Assembly: GCA_032622095.1 (NCBI GenBank)
Contig: CP136066.1
Location: 149,823,559 to 149,887,558, forward strand
Length of the DNA: 64,000 bases
Direction: 5' to 3'
DNA from: Siphonodentalium dalli
Lineage: Eukaryota > Mollusca > Scaphopoda > Gadilida > Siphonodentaliidae
Below, piece by piece: positions 21,932 to 35,000 of this stretch. Positions within the stretch are counted from its first letter, which is position 1, and each line of letters begins with the position of its first letter. Under the pieces are notes generated by a model, which ran no database searches, was not told the DNA's origin, and saw only the letters and a program-made list of their open reading frames with translations. Position numbers and translations under genes: made by a program.

Positions 21932-24656
21932 TTTTCTTTTTATTATATGCGCTATAAACCGCACCAAAACTGCTAATTTTGTCCTACAGTTCACTTCAAA
22001 TTGTTAGAAAGCTTCGACATTTGCATTTTGTTTACATTCCATCAATTGATTTGCTCACCACCGAATGACAAATATCGAGCATAGCCGCCATAAGAAATAG
22101 TCCCCATTGTTTTATTCTGAAATGATGCGAGAAAATTAATGTATAAATAATTTAGTGATAAGAATATATTAAAACAAATGAGTTAACATTATAACAATTA
22201 AATAACAGTTTATGAACCGTGAAAATCAATAATTAAAACAATAGTCCGGCTGTTATTGATACGCTTTGAAAATTGAAACTTAATGTGATTCGCCGCTATA
22301 AACCGGAAGTAATCTCCGAAAAAGTAATACTATTGTGTTATCCATCGAGTCGGTCAGTGTTATCCATCGAGTCGGTCAGTGTTATCCATCGAGTCGGTCC
22401 AGGCGATGGATATAACGCTCTACGCCACGGCAATTTCCCACTATTTAATGGGGAAGCATATAATAAATCATAATAACACAACATGTCTGGGTTACTCATC
22501 TTTTCGTAGACCCAGTTCAAGTGCCTTGTCCTCAAATGTTCTAACCCAATCTTCTTTTGCTAGTCGCAATCGGCCATGATCTCCTGATTCACACAAAAAA
22601 ATCATTATCAATTTGCTAACACCGAAGATTATATTTGGGACAATCATTCCGTGTGTAACTATATTAAATTTTGTATTAACTATTATAGCTAGCATCAAAG
22701 AGAAGACCTAATCAATTATATTATTCCGAACATTACGCTTTCCAGGCTATACTTTATAAATACTCAGAATACATAAAATAAAGATACCATTCATACAACT
22801 TATTATAAGTAATTGAGACTGCATGTAATTTGAATGCACTGATATATATGTACGCATTGTATATATCCACCCCTATGTAATCTTGTAGACACCATTGTAA
22901 TCGTACGGTGTATGGTTTGCTTCAATAAATCTTATCTGACAAACACACTCTCTGGCTACTACTTCCTTTGATAGCCCACGACAGTATCCGATACTTGAAT
23001 TATTGAATTAAATTTGTTTAAAACCGCATACAATACATATCACATACAATACATACATGTGTATACCATAACGAGTGTTCAGAAAAATATGTTACTTGTT
23101 ACAACATATCGAAATTGGAATTTATAGTAACTCATATTTTCATCTTTTTTTAGCATTGGTTGTTTTTTTTTGTTTTTTTGTTGTTTTTTTTCGATTAAAT
23201 GCGCTTTGTCTGTGATGGTATTTTTATTTTATTTTTTTTTGCAATTGGAGCGACACGCTCAGATTTCCGTCGATGGATGTCACGGTTGTCTTTCTGGATG
23301 GGCCCTTAAGATATTTTATTACTGCGCAATCGTTGTCGTCGTGGTCCTTGGAACTTACTTGTCTCACTCCTATATATATTTATTTTTATTTATCACCCAC
23401 CTTATGTAAGTTGTCGAATTTTGGTGTTGATTCATGAAGAAGAATAAACCCTTCGCCATTATGTAAGTCTGATGCATATATCTAAACTAAATCTTCGATA
23501 TTCGTGTAAGATGGGTTAAAATTCGGCCTATAGAACTCGAGCGAGGCATTTGCGCGATACAATTTCGATACTCATGCACGAGTGAACACTTCTGCACGAC
23601 AAAACACAACCTCACGGTGTTGGGCAATTTCCCTCTGTGATACTCGGAGATTTGCATGAACCCCCCCCCCCCCCCCCTCAAATGCAACCACTCGCACACC
23701 CCACACTAAACAGTATCCTATGAATATACCATACGTTAATAACAGTTGTATTTATTGATATGTTAATTACTATTACCAATTCCATGTACTGGTAGTGTCT
23801 TCCAGAGGTTGAATGACCTCTCTTGTAGTTCCTTGTGATGACATTGATAACTCGATTGTCTTAGTCGATGAAAACGCCTCCATCGCTGAAAAGTCATAAG
23901 TATGCATCGACAAAGATATCGACCCATGTCTCGACAGTCGCAGCTTGAAAGTTAATATTCTTACTTATGCATGAACTAGCATCTCGTTCGGAGTCCTGGG
24001 GGCCTATGCGACCAGGTGCGATCGCACGGGTCAAGTCCGGTAATTTGAAAGTCATGGCCAATGCAACGCCGGTCGCCTAACGCGCCATGGTAAGCGCTAT
24101 TGCATGCTTGACAAATTTGATAGTCACATTCATTATAACGTGGGCCGCCTTAACTGGGTGTAACGAAGTTGGTCAGAGAAATAATATCATGACCCACATG
24201 ATCAACACACTCGAGAAATAGACATGTGTTGTTTGCATAAGGAAATTCTACCAATAAGTAAAACGCGTATGGTCTTTGCAGTGGTATATCTACTTATATC
24301 ACGGTGACACATTTGGACCTATACATGCGCGCAGGTTGTACTAATGAGGATGTTTGCATGTTCCGATATGTACCGTACCATTCAGCTGGATCCGGACCGA
24401 ACCGAGAGCGATCATGGTTGTATTATTAGCGCGACAGCATACCGATTTATGTTATTTGTGTTCCCTATATATATGGAAAATCGTTTTGCCAATCAGTACA
24501 TATATATATACTGTACAACAGTAACCACCGACATTTCGAGATGTACAGTTTGTGTCTTCGAACTCGATGTGGATTCAATTGATAATATGCGCTTTAGCAT
24601 GAACACCGTTAAGCTTAATATTGTAAATACTTCTACCAGTGTTCTGTCATTTTCAG
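21932..24656. other. Upstream region of the DISP gene, no coding region seen
   Basis: This holds a triplicated GTTATCCATCGAGTCGGTC motif (22336-22399), a C16-type run at about 23659-23677 and T-rich tracts. A non-coding first exon of the DISP gene is expected in or before this stretch, because its first coding exon starts at a splice acceptor. I could not identify it or a promoter. Confidence 0.35.
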
Positions 24657-25999
24657 ATAACTTGAAGAGATGGTGCCAGAAACACCTGCAGATTCTAAGA
24701 GCGGGGAGAAATGTCCGAGAGCTGTCCCGGTGAAACCTCCTAGGAGAAAAAAGCTGAAACGACTGAGTGAGGGACTGGCAAAACAGACAACTGTAGCCGA
24801 CTCAAAATTAGAATCGGGAAATTTCATTCTGCAGAACAGAGAATGCGAACAGGATGAAACTGAACTTGTGACAGACAGCATATGTGATGATCAGAACAAA
24901 GACCGTTCTGGCATCGGTCGGTGTATGCAACCAGGAAGGGCCTTTGCGTTACCAGGTCGTGTAGAAATAGAAGAAATACTAGACGACGGGGTTACAATAA
25001 GTCTACCACGGGGAAAGAGATCATCATGTCCTAATCTTGACTCAAGTTTTGATGACTACGAAATATCTCAATTTGAAAAATCGGTCAGGCGAACAGCTTC
25101 TACTTCGACGTTGGATAGCACGGGTTACGAAAGGCGGCAAACCGTGGATGTTGTTTCTGTGAATGTGAGGCACGTGGGAGTGCAGGCACGCGAAGGTCCG
25201 TTGTCGGGTAACGCTTGGGAGGACATAGAAGTTAGTCCTGTTGATAGGGTGTTCCGGAAGTGTAGAAAACCTAAAAATAAGTTAGCTGGATCCGCATTGG
25301 GCAAGTCTCCAGAACATGTTTCTCATTTCCACAAAATATCCACAAAGAATAAAAAAATACAAGTGAAGATCAGTGAAAGCGACAAACTAATATATTCTGG
25401 AGACGAACATTATCACCATCGCGTTAACTACACGCATGGTCCCGGATATACCGAGGATAGGGCTCTACATAAGCAACAAAGACGTGGGTCGAGTGACGAG
25501 GAATATGCTCAACGAACTATAGGTAGGTCACTGGAATATATCAATATGACCGGGAAAATAAAGAACAAGGGGAACCAGTCTGCGCGGTCTGGTTATTCCG
25601 TAGACTCCGGATCCGTTTCCGCTGGACAAATATCCGATGCATATTCAACGCGCTTGTTTCCGTCTCCATCCAAAGAGCTGGCCTTGAACTCTGACCTTAC
25701 TGCCAACCAAGACCAGCGATCGCTCTTGGGTTTGAACCAAACTCCTCGCAGTTGTTTCTGTGAGTCCGATAAGGAAACGACTGCTCTATTTCTCGTGTCG
25801 GACAAATTTCCAGAGATGCCCAGTAATGACGACAGCACCAGTGACGGGTCACGTGATCAGTGCATGTGCAGCAGCAGAGTTTCTCGTAAAACGGACGTAG
25901 AAGCTATCGACAATCACGTGAAGGGACATGGGACTACATCAACCGAAAAACCTCTCATATACTGCCGTTTCATAGTTAATTTCCCAGTTACTGCATTCG
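24657..25999 (+). CDS. DISP: DISP exon 1: splice acceptor, start codon, long cytoplasmic N-terminus
   Basis: The exon follows TTTTCAG. An in-frame TAA lies at 24658-24660, 9 bases before ATG (24670, with G at -3 and +4). Translation therefore must start here, and an upstream non-coding exon is implied. It encodes 443 residues of Ser/charged, low-complexity sequence with no TM. Notable are KPPRRKKLKR with a PxxPxR SH3-type motif (residues 20-25) and many Ser-rich patches. The last residues, YCRFIVNFPVTAF, lead into TM1. It ends in phase 1 at a GTGAGT donor. Vertebrate DISP1 has a clearly shorter N-terminus. Confidence 0.85.
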
Positions 26000-26053
26000 G
26001 TGAGTAAATGCTTATAATAAAGTCAACTTCCAAATATCTACTTATTTTTTGTT

Positions 26054-26099
<46 letters not shown>

Positions 26100-29000
26100 G
26101 CTCTCTCTCCAACTTCACCTCGCTCTCTCTCTCTCTCTCTCTTTCTTTCTCTCTCTATCGCCTCTCTATGATCTCTGTGTCTATCTGTCATTGCTTTCGC
26201 ACTTGCACTTTCTCTCGCACTCTCTAACATTCGTCTTGTGGTCATGTTACAATGCTATCACACGGGAGAGTAATGTTTTAGTGAAATCACACACCTCATA
26301 AAAAACAACCGACCCATGACCCTGTACATGTAAATAATTGACAAGCACCATTTGTATAAATGTACAGCTCACACCGAACAAAATTAAACTTTTTAAAATT
26401 TAATTTAAAAATGCGTTTTAGTAAATTTTGCCCGATACATTGCGAGTTGGCGTTTGTAAATTGAATAACTTACAGATACTCCATATTCACTATCAGTGTC
26501 CACAAATAAAGGTGACCGTGAGGTGACCCTATCCTACATCTTGAAACAGCCTCTAATGGCACCCCATGTTATCAGCGGAATTCAATTTATCTTCTGCTCT
26601 CGTCCAGGCAAGTGTGTATTTAATCAGGTGGTGTTTCTAGCCCACGTCGGAGTTGTGGTAGCGAAATTAAACAACTCATGAACAAAGATTGCACAAAAAC
26701 CACCCCAATATTACGAGCATGCATATTCCTTTCATGACGGGAGCTGCGCTGGCGAAACATTAATGACCCTGTGTCAATACATTATCGTATACATGCGAGT
26801 CGACCATAGGTCGCGTCCCATATATAAGAGAATGCATCGGCCTAACAATCTTTTATAATTTTGTTATCAATGTTTCTTACATTCTTTAACAGTTTTTTTT
26901 ATAATTTTTTCTTTAACAATTTGATTATTTTTTATCATTTTTTTTTCATTCTATAACAATTTTTATCATTTTTTCTTATTTTCTTTTAAAATTTTATTTA
27001 TTTTTTTATAATTGTTTTCTTACATTCTTTATAAATTGTTTAGTATTTTTTTTTTTAATTCTTATATATTTTAACAATTATAAAACATAATATAAAATGT
27101 GTTAGGCCAATGCACAGGGTTTTCGCAAAAATTCAGGAAGCTCCCGTCATGAAAGGGTTAAAAACGTCAACGTCATATACTCCAGTGTCGAATATGCATC
27201 GAATCTAGTAACTTGAATGATCACATAAATCGAATCTGTATCTGTGTGTGGCCTGACCCCAGAACAGTTATTTTACTGTCGAAAGTGAAAATGAACGAGC
27301 GTTAGCCTTCCATTGTCTTCGCAACATACTAAGTATTAATGATCTTATTAACAGTCACTACCAATAGATCAGAACATTGCTATCTTCTCAAGTTCTCAAG
27401 TGTACAAAAATACATTCTGCTGAGCGCTGACATTAATATTTGCGCACTCATGAAGAAACAAAATGGAATCATCAGAAAAAAGTGTTATAACAACTATGTG
27501 GCAACTCTTTGTCATTTTGTAATATATCTGTGTCGTATATGTCAAATTATCTATATGTATTATATGTGTATGGCATGATCTATATCGAAATGCAGGTTTA
27601 TTGAGTTACATGTACATGTATAATCTTATAGGATTATAATTAATCATTTCCGACAAACCCACGTTCACCTCCACGCAAGTACATGCATGTTCACCCTTGT
27701 ATAACTTTTTAGAAGACCGTTAGACTTGACGTGTCCAGCTGTCGTGTCTCTGATATACACGTATTGCATAGACACGACGACTCTCTTGTTCGGGGAAGGG
27801 TCGCCTAAACCGGTTAATTTAGAACAAAAAACAACAGCTTATTCATGGGTCGGTCGTTGCAAAGCGGATTAGGTATTTCCAATGGCTTTATATGCGCAGC
27901 TCACATTGCAATTTGTTAACCGATAATTAACTGAATAACAACAGTCTGGTTTATCAGATTATCCCTTTCATTGGTGAACGGATTTTTTCATTCATCTACA
28001 AAAAAATGTACTATTTAATACTCTATTAATCATCGGAGGATAGTTCGGAATATGTAAGCAGACGACAGACAGGTAGACATATAATACAAATGTAGATGGA
28101 TTTGTATTCATCGGAAATATTCAGATGAAGAGAGGGGAGTAGTTGGGCGCGAAGCCCCCGGGATGGTCGAAAAGATCGAGTGATCTTCTCCCTCGCCCCA
28201 ATATTCAGATAGTTCCAATGTATAGTCTTATAACCGATTGGGAGATTCCATTTAGTAAAGAAAGGGCTAATGATGTCCCATCCGATTTAACAGAAAATTA
28301 CTTTAAATCCCCGCAGGCAGTGATACGCTTACGCGGCGAATTAGATCATGACATGAATCTCCACCTTGGCTAACGCCCATGTAGATCATATTCCACCAGT
28401 ACAAAACCTTGGAACTGTTTGCCGGTTTGACAGGGAACGTTATAAATTCGAAAAAATAACACGGGGAATATATTTCTTAGATATTATCTGTTCCTTAATA
28501 ATGTACTTGACTGTAGGTGAAGGTCCCAACTCGAAATTGCATGCTGTAGCCTTTGTGAGCCGATATCGCAATAAACATTGAAATAATTACCTAGGAGAAA
28601 TTCCATAATTGAAAGCGACACAAAGCAAAATCGCTCACAAAGTCACTTAAATCGTGAACTTTCGAGTTGGGACCTTCACCTATAGGGAAGTGCATCATTA
28701 AGAAACATATAGTAACTAAGAAATATATTCCCCGCTTTATTGTTTCGACTTTATTCCCTGTCAAAACTTCAAAAAAATATGATCTCTATAAGAGCATTAA
28801 CCAGAGTAGAGATCCATGGCATGACCTAAAGGCAAATAAAACATTAGCATTGCAACCAACGCCATCAGTAGCTCACTGTGATCACGGAGTCCACATACAC
28901 AAGAATATCCAATTAATGCGATGAGAATAGACACAGTTATAGCTATTTGAGGAACGCTCTTTATCATTCAGCGTCAACGTATAATGAAACATTTCACGCT

Positions 29001-32000
29001 CTTATAAGTGATTATTTTAAATCTGTGTGCGCCCGACCATTATTGGGTATATCCTTCATGTAAGAATACACGAAACAACGTACATCCTTCATTCTATATA
29101 TGTATTAGGGTTGGGGATAGGTTTAGGGTTAGGGCTAGGGCTAGGGTTAGGGTATTCTTAAATGAAGGACATACTCAATGTTGAAATCCGATAAACTGTC
29201 TCTTTTTGGAAGTCGATGTCTGATCGTCGATTTATCCAAGGAATATATATAGGCTTATAAGATACGTCTAATTAATTTTTCGTATTGAAAAGCTACACAT
29301 AATACGGTGTCAAATTGACTGGGGAATATTTAAGGTGTTTACTGCCTGTCTCGAAGCTTTCTACGATTTAGCAACATAAATCTACTGCTCCAATTTACGC
29401 ACTCTAAATGCACGGGGTATCCGTATAATTCGGCCTTAGTTTGCTAATCCAGCCTTGTCAATGATAATGATAACAAGACAGTCTGTTCTCCCGAAAATCA
29501 GAACCAGCAGGGGGGGGGGTCAGTTTAGGTTCTGAAGTGGTAACTATAACTATATGCCAGTATGTGTATATACTTCAGTATACAATGTTTATTGCAATAT
29601 CTGGTTAAAATTTGATGATATATTTTGAGGCATGAGGAAAACAAATTCAGCTTGCGGATTATTTTTTTTTAGCTGATGTGTCCGGACCTTTTTACATGTA
29701 ATCCCCCCCCCCCCCCCCGTCGGGGTCAAATTTCCTCTCCATTCTATCTGATTTGAATAAGTCTTTCTGTGGTACACAAGTTCCATTTTTCGTGTATTTA
29801 TCGACCTAGATATATCCCGGGTGTAACAAAAATAGCTAGCATAATTTCTGACCTCAAACCGTCACGGAGCTTTAACCTTCTGAACCATGCACGTGTGCAA
29901 GCTATATACGACACGAACAAAGGTAGTAATCAGCTCAAACATTGTCGGGGGAGAATCATCATCAATAACTTAAGGATCCTCACATATACCCGGCTTCAAT
30001 GTGCAGTTACTAAATATACATGGATCGATGCTGGGCGTTTCTAGGTCATGTTGGTATCGACTGCATGCAAGAAATCGGTATAACACAGGTAATGAATACG
30101 TGGCCGCCTTTTGCCATGCAAAACCCTGCGATTATGTCCGTGTATAGATACTATAAACCCTGGTGACAAGTATGTAAGGTGCATAGCACATTAGTCCGCC
30201 ATAAGCCGGCTGCGAAGTTAATTCGTTTCCGTATAAGTGTTGTTTTCTACAAAAGAGGTAACCTGTTGCCTGAATCTTGGAAATTGTGTTGATGTTTGTC
30301 GGGAGTCACTTAAGGGACACAATTCATTCAAGTCATTCGAAATGGGTTAATGCGAAAGATCATATTAATAAATCATAATTTTCCAGTAACCAAGTTTCGC
30401 ATGTCGAATCCATTGGTATGTGAACATTACTAATGCAGTGGCATTACTACACAAAGTCCAGTAAAATATACCATTATTCACGCGACATGAGGAAATGTAT
30501 ATAAACTATATGCAAATGAGAACGTTCCAGTTGTTTGTTCCGAATATTGGAACTTGCAGCAATTAGATAAATACAATACAATGGAAACAATCATCACTTA
30601 CAAAACAATATTACATTATTTTGTCATGTCCGGAATAGAGAAATCTATCCAAAGATTATACATCTCTGCATGATATCTGTTTTATCGAGTGCATTGTCTC
30701 AACGGCCATATTGATATCGCATGACAGAAATTATTGTGTAACATAATATGCCTTGGAACTTCGTGCGCATGTCAAGAAACAAGAAATATTGCATCATTGA
30801 CATTCCCAGTTGTGACAACAATCTTTCCCTTGACGATATATACCCCTATCCCGTTGGGATGTTACTTGCGATGCGTTGAATTTACGACGATTCCCCGTTT
30901 CCAACCGATCGATGGAGATTCTCACATTCGACTCATCGTTTTGTTTCCGGAGATTCAAAATGTCATACAACACTGCACCCGTATGCAGAATGGGACTCAA
31001 CAAATCAACAACCAATTCTTAAATAAACTATCTCTTCAAGTTTTGTTTATAATTATACACGTTCTTTGTTAAGTTTGTTTAGAAAATACAGCCTAGTTTA
31101 CGTATGGTGTGATGTATTGTTCATATTAGAGTAATATAAATAAATGGCGATTCGTGTTAGTAGTTCATGACTGTTGGCAATTAATAAAGAGCGTTTGGTT
31201 CGGTGCTTGCGCCGATATGTATTGTATGATGAACCCTCGTGGGAAATATCAGGGTTTCTCGAATTAGATGTTTCAAATAGACGTACAGTGTATTGGAACC
31301 TAAAGATCCACCTGCAAACCTATGATATATACGTCACTTAATAACTGAAGTAATCTGTTGGAGCTCTTTGTGTTTGTATATAATAGGCATTATCAGCAAG
31401 GTCCATGTGTGTATGGAAATTAACGCGAAAATGCAGTTAAAAGGCGCACCCTAGTTAGCCAACATTCCTTCTCTATATAGGGAGGGCTTTATACTAAATA
31501 AAAACAACAATGATCAAGATCGTCATTGGAGAGTTTGACAGGAAACATTGACAACAAACACGTACTGAATTATCTAGGTTATGAACCCAACTAAGGTATG
31601 CGCTCACTTTACTTTCTGAAATGGTGAATGTCTGCGAGAAAAAAAATTCATTGCATATTTTTGTTTCTCGGCAGCCATTTGCATAACTATTTTTTTTTTA
31701 GGAAAAGTCACCACAAAACATCATAATGTCTGAAAAGATTAATCCGTTTTAGGTGTTTATGTCTGTCAGATTATTAGAAACGCGGTTGAATAATATTTAT
31801 GTTGTTTTATGTTGTGTTGGTCCTTGACACGACAAACAAATGGTTCCGCAAATGGCCACCAAAAATCTTAAATATGCAATGAATTTTTTTTTTAGTTATT
31901 TTCTCGCAGACATTCATGATTTCAGTAGACTGAGCGCATACCCTAGTTGGGTTCATAAGTTTGTGCTTAAGATTTGTACATCTGAAAATCGTGATTGCCG

Positions 32001-35000
32001 CCAGTTAGGTTTGTGTTGAATAAAGTTACTTTTAACTTAATAATGGGAATATATGTTTCTCGTATCGGGTGTGTCGAGTCTTCCGTGAATAGTAAACATT
32101 GAATTTGATTCCGTCACACGTTGGAATCACCATGATAAGAATGTGAGCTGGACTCAAAATCAACTCGCGATATATAACGTTTCTCATTCGACCCAGCCCG
32201 GAATAATCCACCCCTCCCTGACATTCTCTACCATCAATCGTTTTGTAAAGAAAAGAAGCGATTTGCTTTCAAAGTTGAACTAGAGTCAATACACGCTCGC
32301 CGTTCATGGTATCACGCAGTGTCTGAACTGAACATTGTTGACTCATAAACTGTATTTTTTTTTTATCTTTTCAGCTCTCACGACATGTATTCATATCGCA
32401 TTCATCGCATTAACTGCGGGGCTGTTGGCAACAGGAAGTGACGTGTTTCCAATCGATTTAGAGAGTCTCCCAATGACACTTCCAGACGATCCCACGTGGA
32501 CGCGCCATTTGGCGTGGGCTGCTTCCAACTTCTACAAGAATAAAATTCATAGACCTATGCAGTCTAGTAATCTTGTGCCGAGATGGGATCGGTCCACTTA
32601 TCAAGACAGCATGGAGATAATATATGAGATACCTCAAGGCAACATCCTTACTAAAGATAATTTAGAGAACATCGCACGCGCAGAGAACGTATTGTTCAGT
32701 ATTGATATGTACCAATCGAAATTCTGCTATACGGCGAACTCAAACATGGACTGTGCACAGCCGTCGTCGCTACTTAGACTCTTTGATGGAACATACGCAG
32801 CCACGGATCCCATATTCAATGCATCGAACAATTATGAAAATGCTCACAAGATTCTCTCGAAAGCTCTAGAATTCGATAGCACAAAACAACTAGTTCAAAC
32901 TCTGACTGGGAAAAATGCAATAACTTCATCAGGGGTAAATACAAACATATTAAGGACATTCATCCACATTGGATGGCCACACCACAAGGACAAAGACGAC
33001 AGTTGGCAGAAAAAAATTAAACGCATACAAGCATTTCTGTCTTCAGAGTTCAAACCGCGCATAATTAATGTCATTGACAAATACCTATCCAATCTGGATG
33101 TGTTCTACTTTAGTCAGTTTCTTTATGAACACGACGCAGCCGTCCAAGGACTAGAAGATGCTAAGCTCGCAATAGGCAGCCTTCTTTTCATATTTATCGT
33201 CACATGGATTCACACTGGATCATTTTTCATCACTTTATTCGGTGTTATTGGTATATTTTCAAGTTTCATCGAAGCAAATCTCATATACCGATACGTACTA
33301 GGCTTCAAATATTTTGGATTTTTCCATATCATCTCTATGTTCATTATTCTAGGAATTGGTGTGGATGATATATACGTGTTTACGGACGTATGGAAGCTTC
33401 TTGCGACAAAGTCTATCAAATCAGACGCTTTGAGATTGAGTCGATGCTACAAACTAGCAGCAAAAACTACCTTCGTGACCTCGTTCACTACAGCTGTAGC
33501 ATTTCTAGTGAGCGGAATATCGCCGCTTTTAGCTGTGAGGTCATTCGGTGTTTTCTCAGGAATTCTTGTTATAATTGACTATTTTTCTGTGATTCTGCAT
33601 TTCCCGACAGTGCTATATCTCCAAGATCGATTATGGAAAAAATTTACCCGGTATCGTCAAAGAAAGAGAACAATCAATGACTCAATTATTCCAGGAGTTG
33701 CCGGTCCTGAGTCGGAGAATTGTTATAAAAGTTGGATACGAGACCATCTTCTGACGAGGAGTAAGTCTTTGGACATCACGAAAAAGTCGAAACAGATAAA
33801 GCCATCACTAGTTGTGAGGTTCCTGACTACTAAGTTTTATTTGTTTACCTCGAATAAGATTGTTCAAGTATTCGTGATATGTACGTGTGTGTTCCTGACG
33901 TTCTTCCTTATCGCCTATGCAACGACGATTGAAACAGATTCACAACAAGTATGTATAGATATTTACCGGTTTGGTCACTGGTGTGCACGAAGACAGCCTA
34001 TATATGGCAATGTATACCCCGGGCAGAATGTATTATCACTATATGAGACCATGCAACATTCATTCTGCTAATGAAATATCTATCTAAGACTCATACTTGA
34101 GTCAGTGCCTCCATACATCTGATTATATAAAGTATATATAAACCGGGGAAGTTTTGACGGAGGACCTTATAATGTTGAAACAATAACGTGGGGAATATAT
34201 TTCTTAGTTATTCCTTGTTCCTTGAGGTACTTCAATGTAGGTAAAGGTCCAAACTCGAAATTTCACGATTTAAGTGACTGAGCAATTTTAATTTACGTCG
34301 CTTACAATTCTGGAATTTCTCCTGCGTAATTAGTTCAATGTTTTTTGCGAGCTCGGCTCACAATAGTCACAGAAAAGCATGGAATCTCGAGCTGGGAGCA
34401 CCTCCTAACGTGAAGTAGATTATTGAGAAACAAGTTCTAACAAAGAAATATATTCACTGCCTTTTTTGTTATAAAGTTCCCTTTCAGAACATCCAAAAGT
34501 TCCCAGGTTTTGTACAGGTGGAATATGATCTCTACGGACGTTAGCCAGAGTAGAGAATCATGACATGATAGACTTCAAGTCCTACATTTAACTTCCACAT
34601 TATTTTTGTTTGACAGGTGCAGATTTTCGTGGCTTCACACAACTACCAACAAGCTTTGAAGCGACATTATGGATCATTCGAATTGAGTGACCAGGATGAA
34701 TTTGTACAGGTGAGACTCGTTTGGGGCATGGAACCGAATGACGTCAGTTCCTGTGATCGGCGACACTCCAAACCGGTATGTGACGGCAGTCAAAGATGGG
34801 ACGAAAAATTTGACATGTCCACTCACGAGGCTCAATTAGCGCTACACGTAAGTGCTCTTTGTAAATCCTAGATTATATAGAGAAGCCATTACTTTAAAAA
34901 ACAGTATTTCATTGTCAGCTATCCACAAATTCCATGCAACTGTCATCTGATTGGCTCCGATTAAGCTTCCCGCCATTTGTGGTTGGCTGATACTGATTTT

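Larger units (their letters stand above)
26000..32374 (+). other. DISP intron 1
   Basis: A 6.4-kb GT-AG intron. It contains a (CT)n tract, a TTAA-type miniature element, a large fold-back element, a telomere-like repeat, a C18-type run near 29701 and an inverted-repeat element near its 3' end. Short ORFs inside (for example antisense 31015-30794) have no recognisable similarity. Confidence 0.8.

Noticed and set aside
24344-24733. 129-residue ORF overlapping the start of DISP exon 1
   Set aside because: It is in a different frame from exon 1 and crosses the splice acceptor; no similarity.
26008-26301. ORFs in the CT tract
   Set aside because: Leu/Ser or Arg/Glu repeats produced by the (CT)n microsatellite.
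29105-29154. True telomere
   Set aside because: Only about 50 bp, degenerate, and inside a gene intron between inverted flanks.
30734-31072. ORFs on both strands in DISP intron 1 (112 and 73 residues)
   Set aside because: No recognisable motif on either strand and no convincing splice boundaries; left as unsupported.
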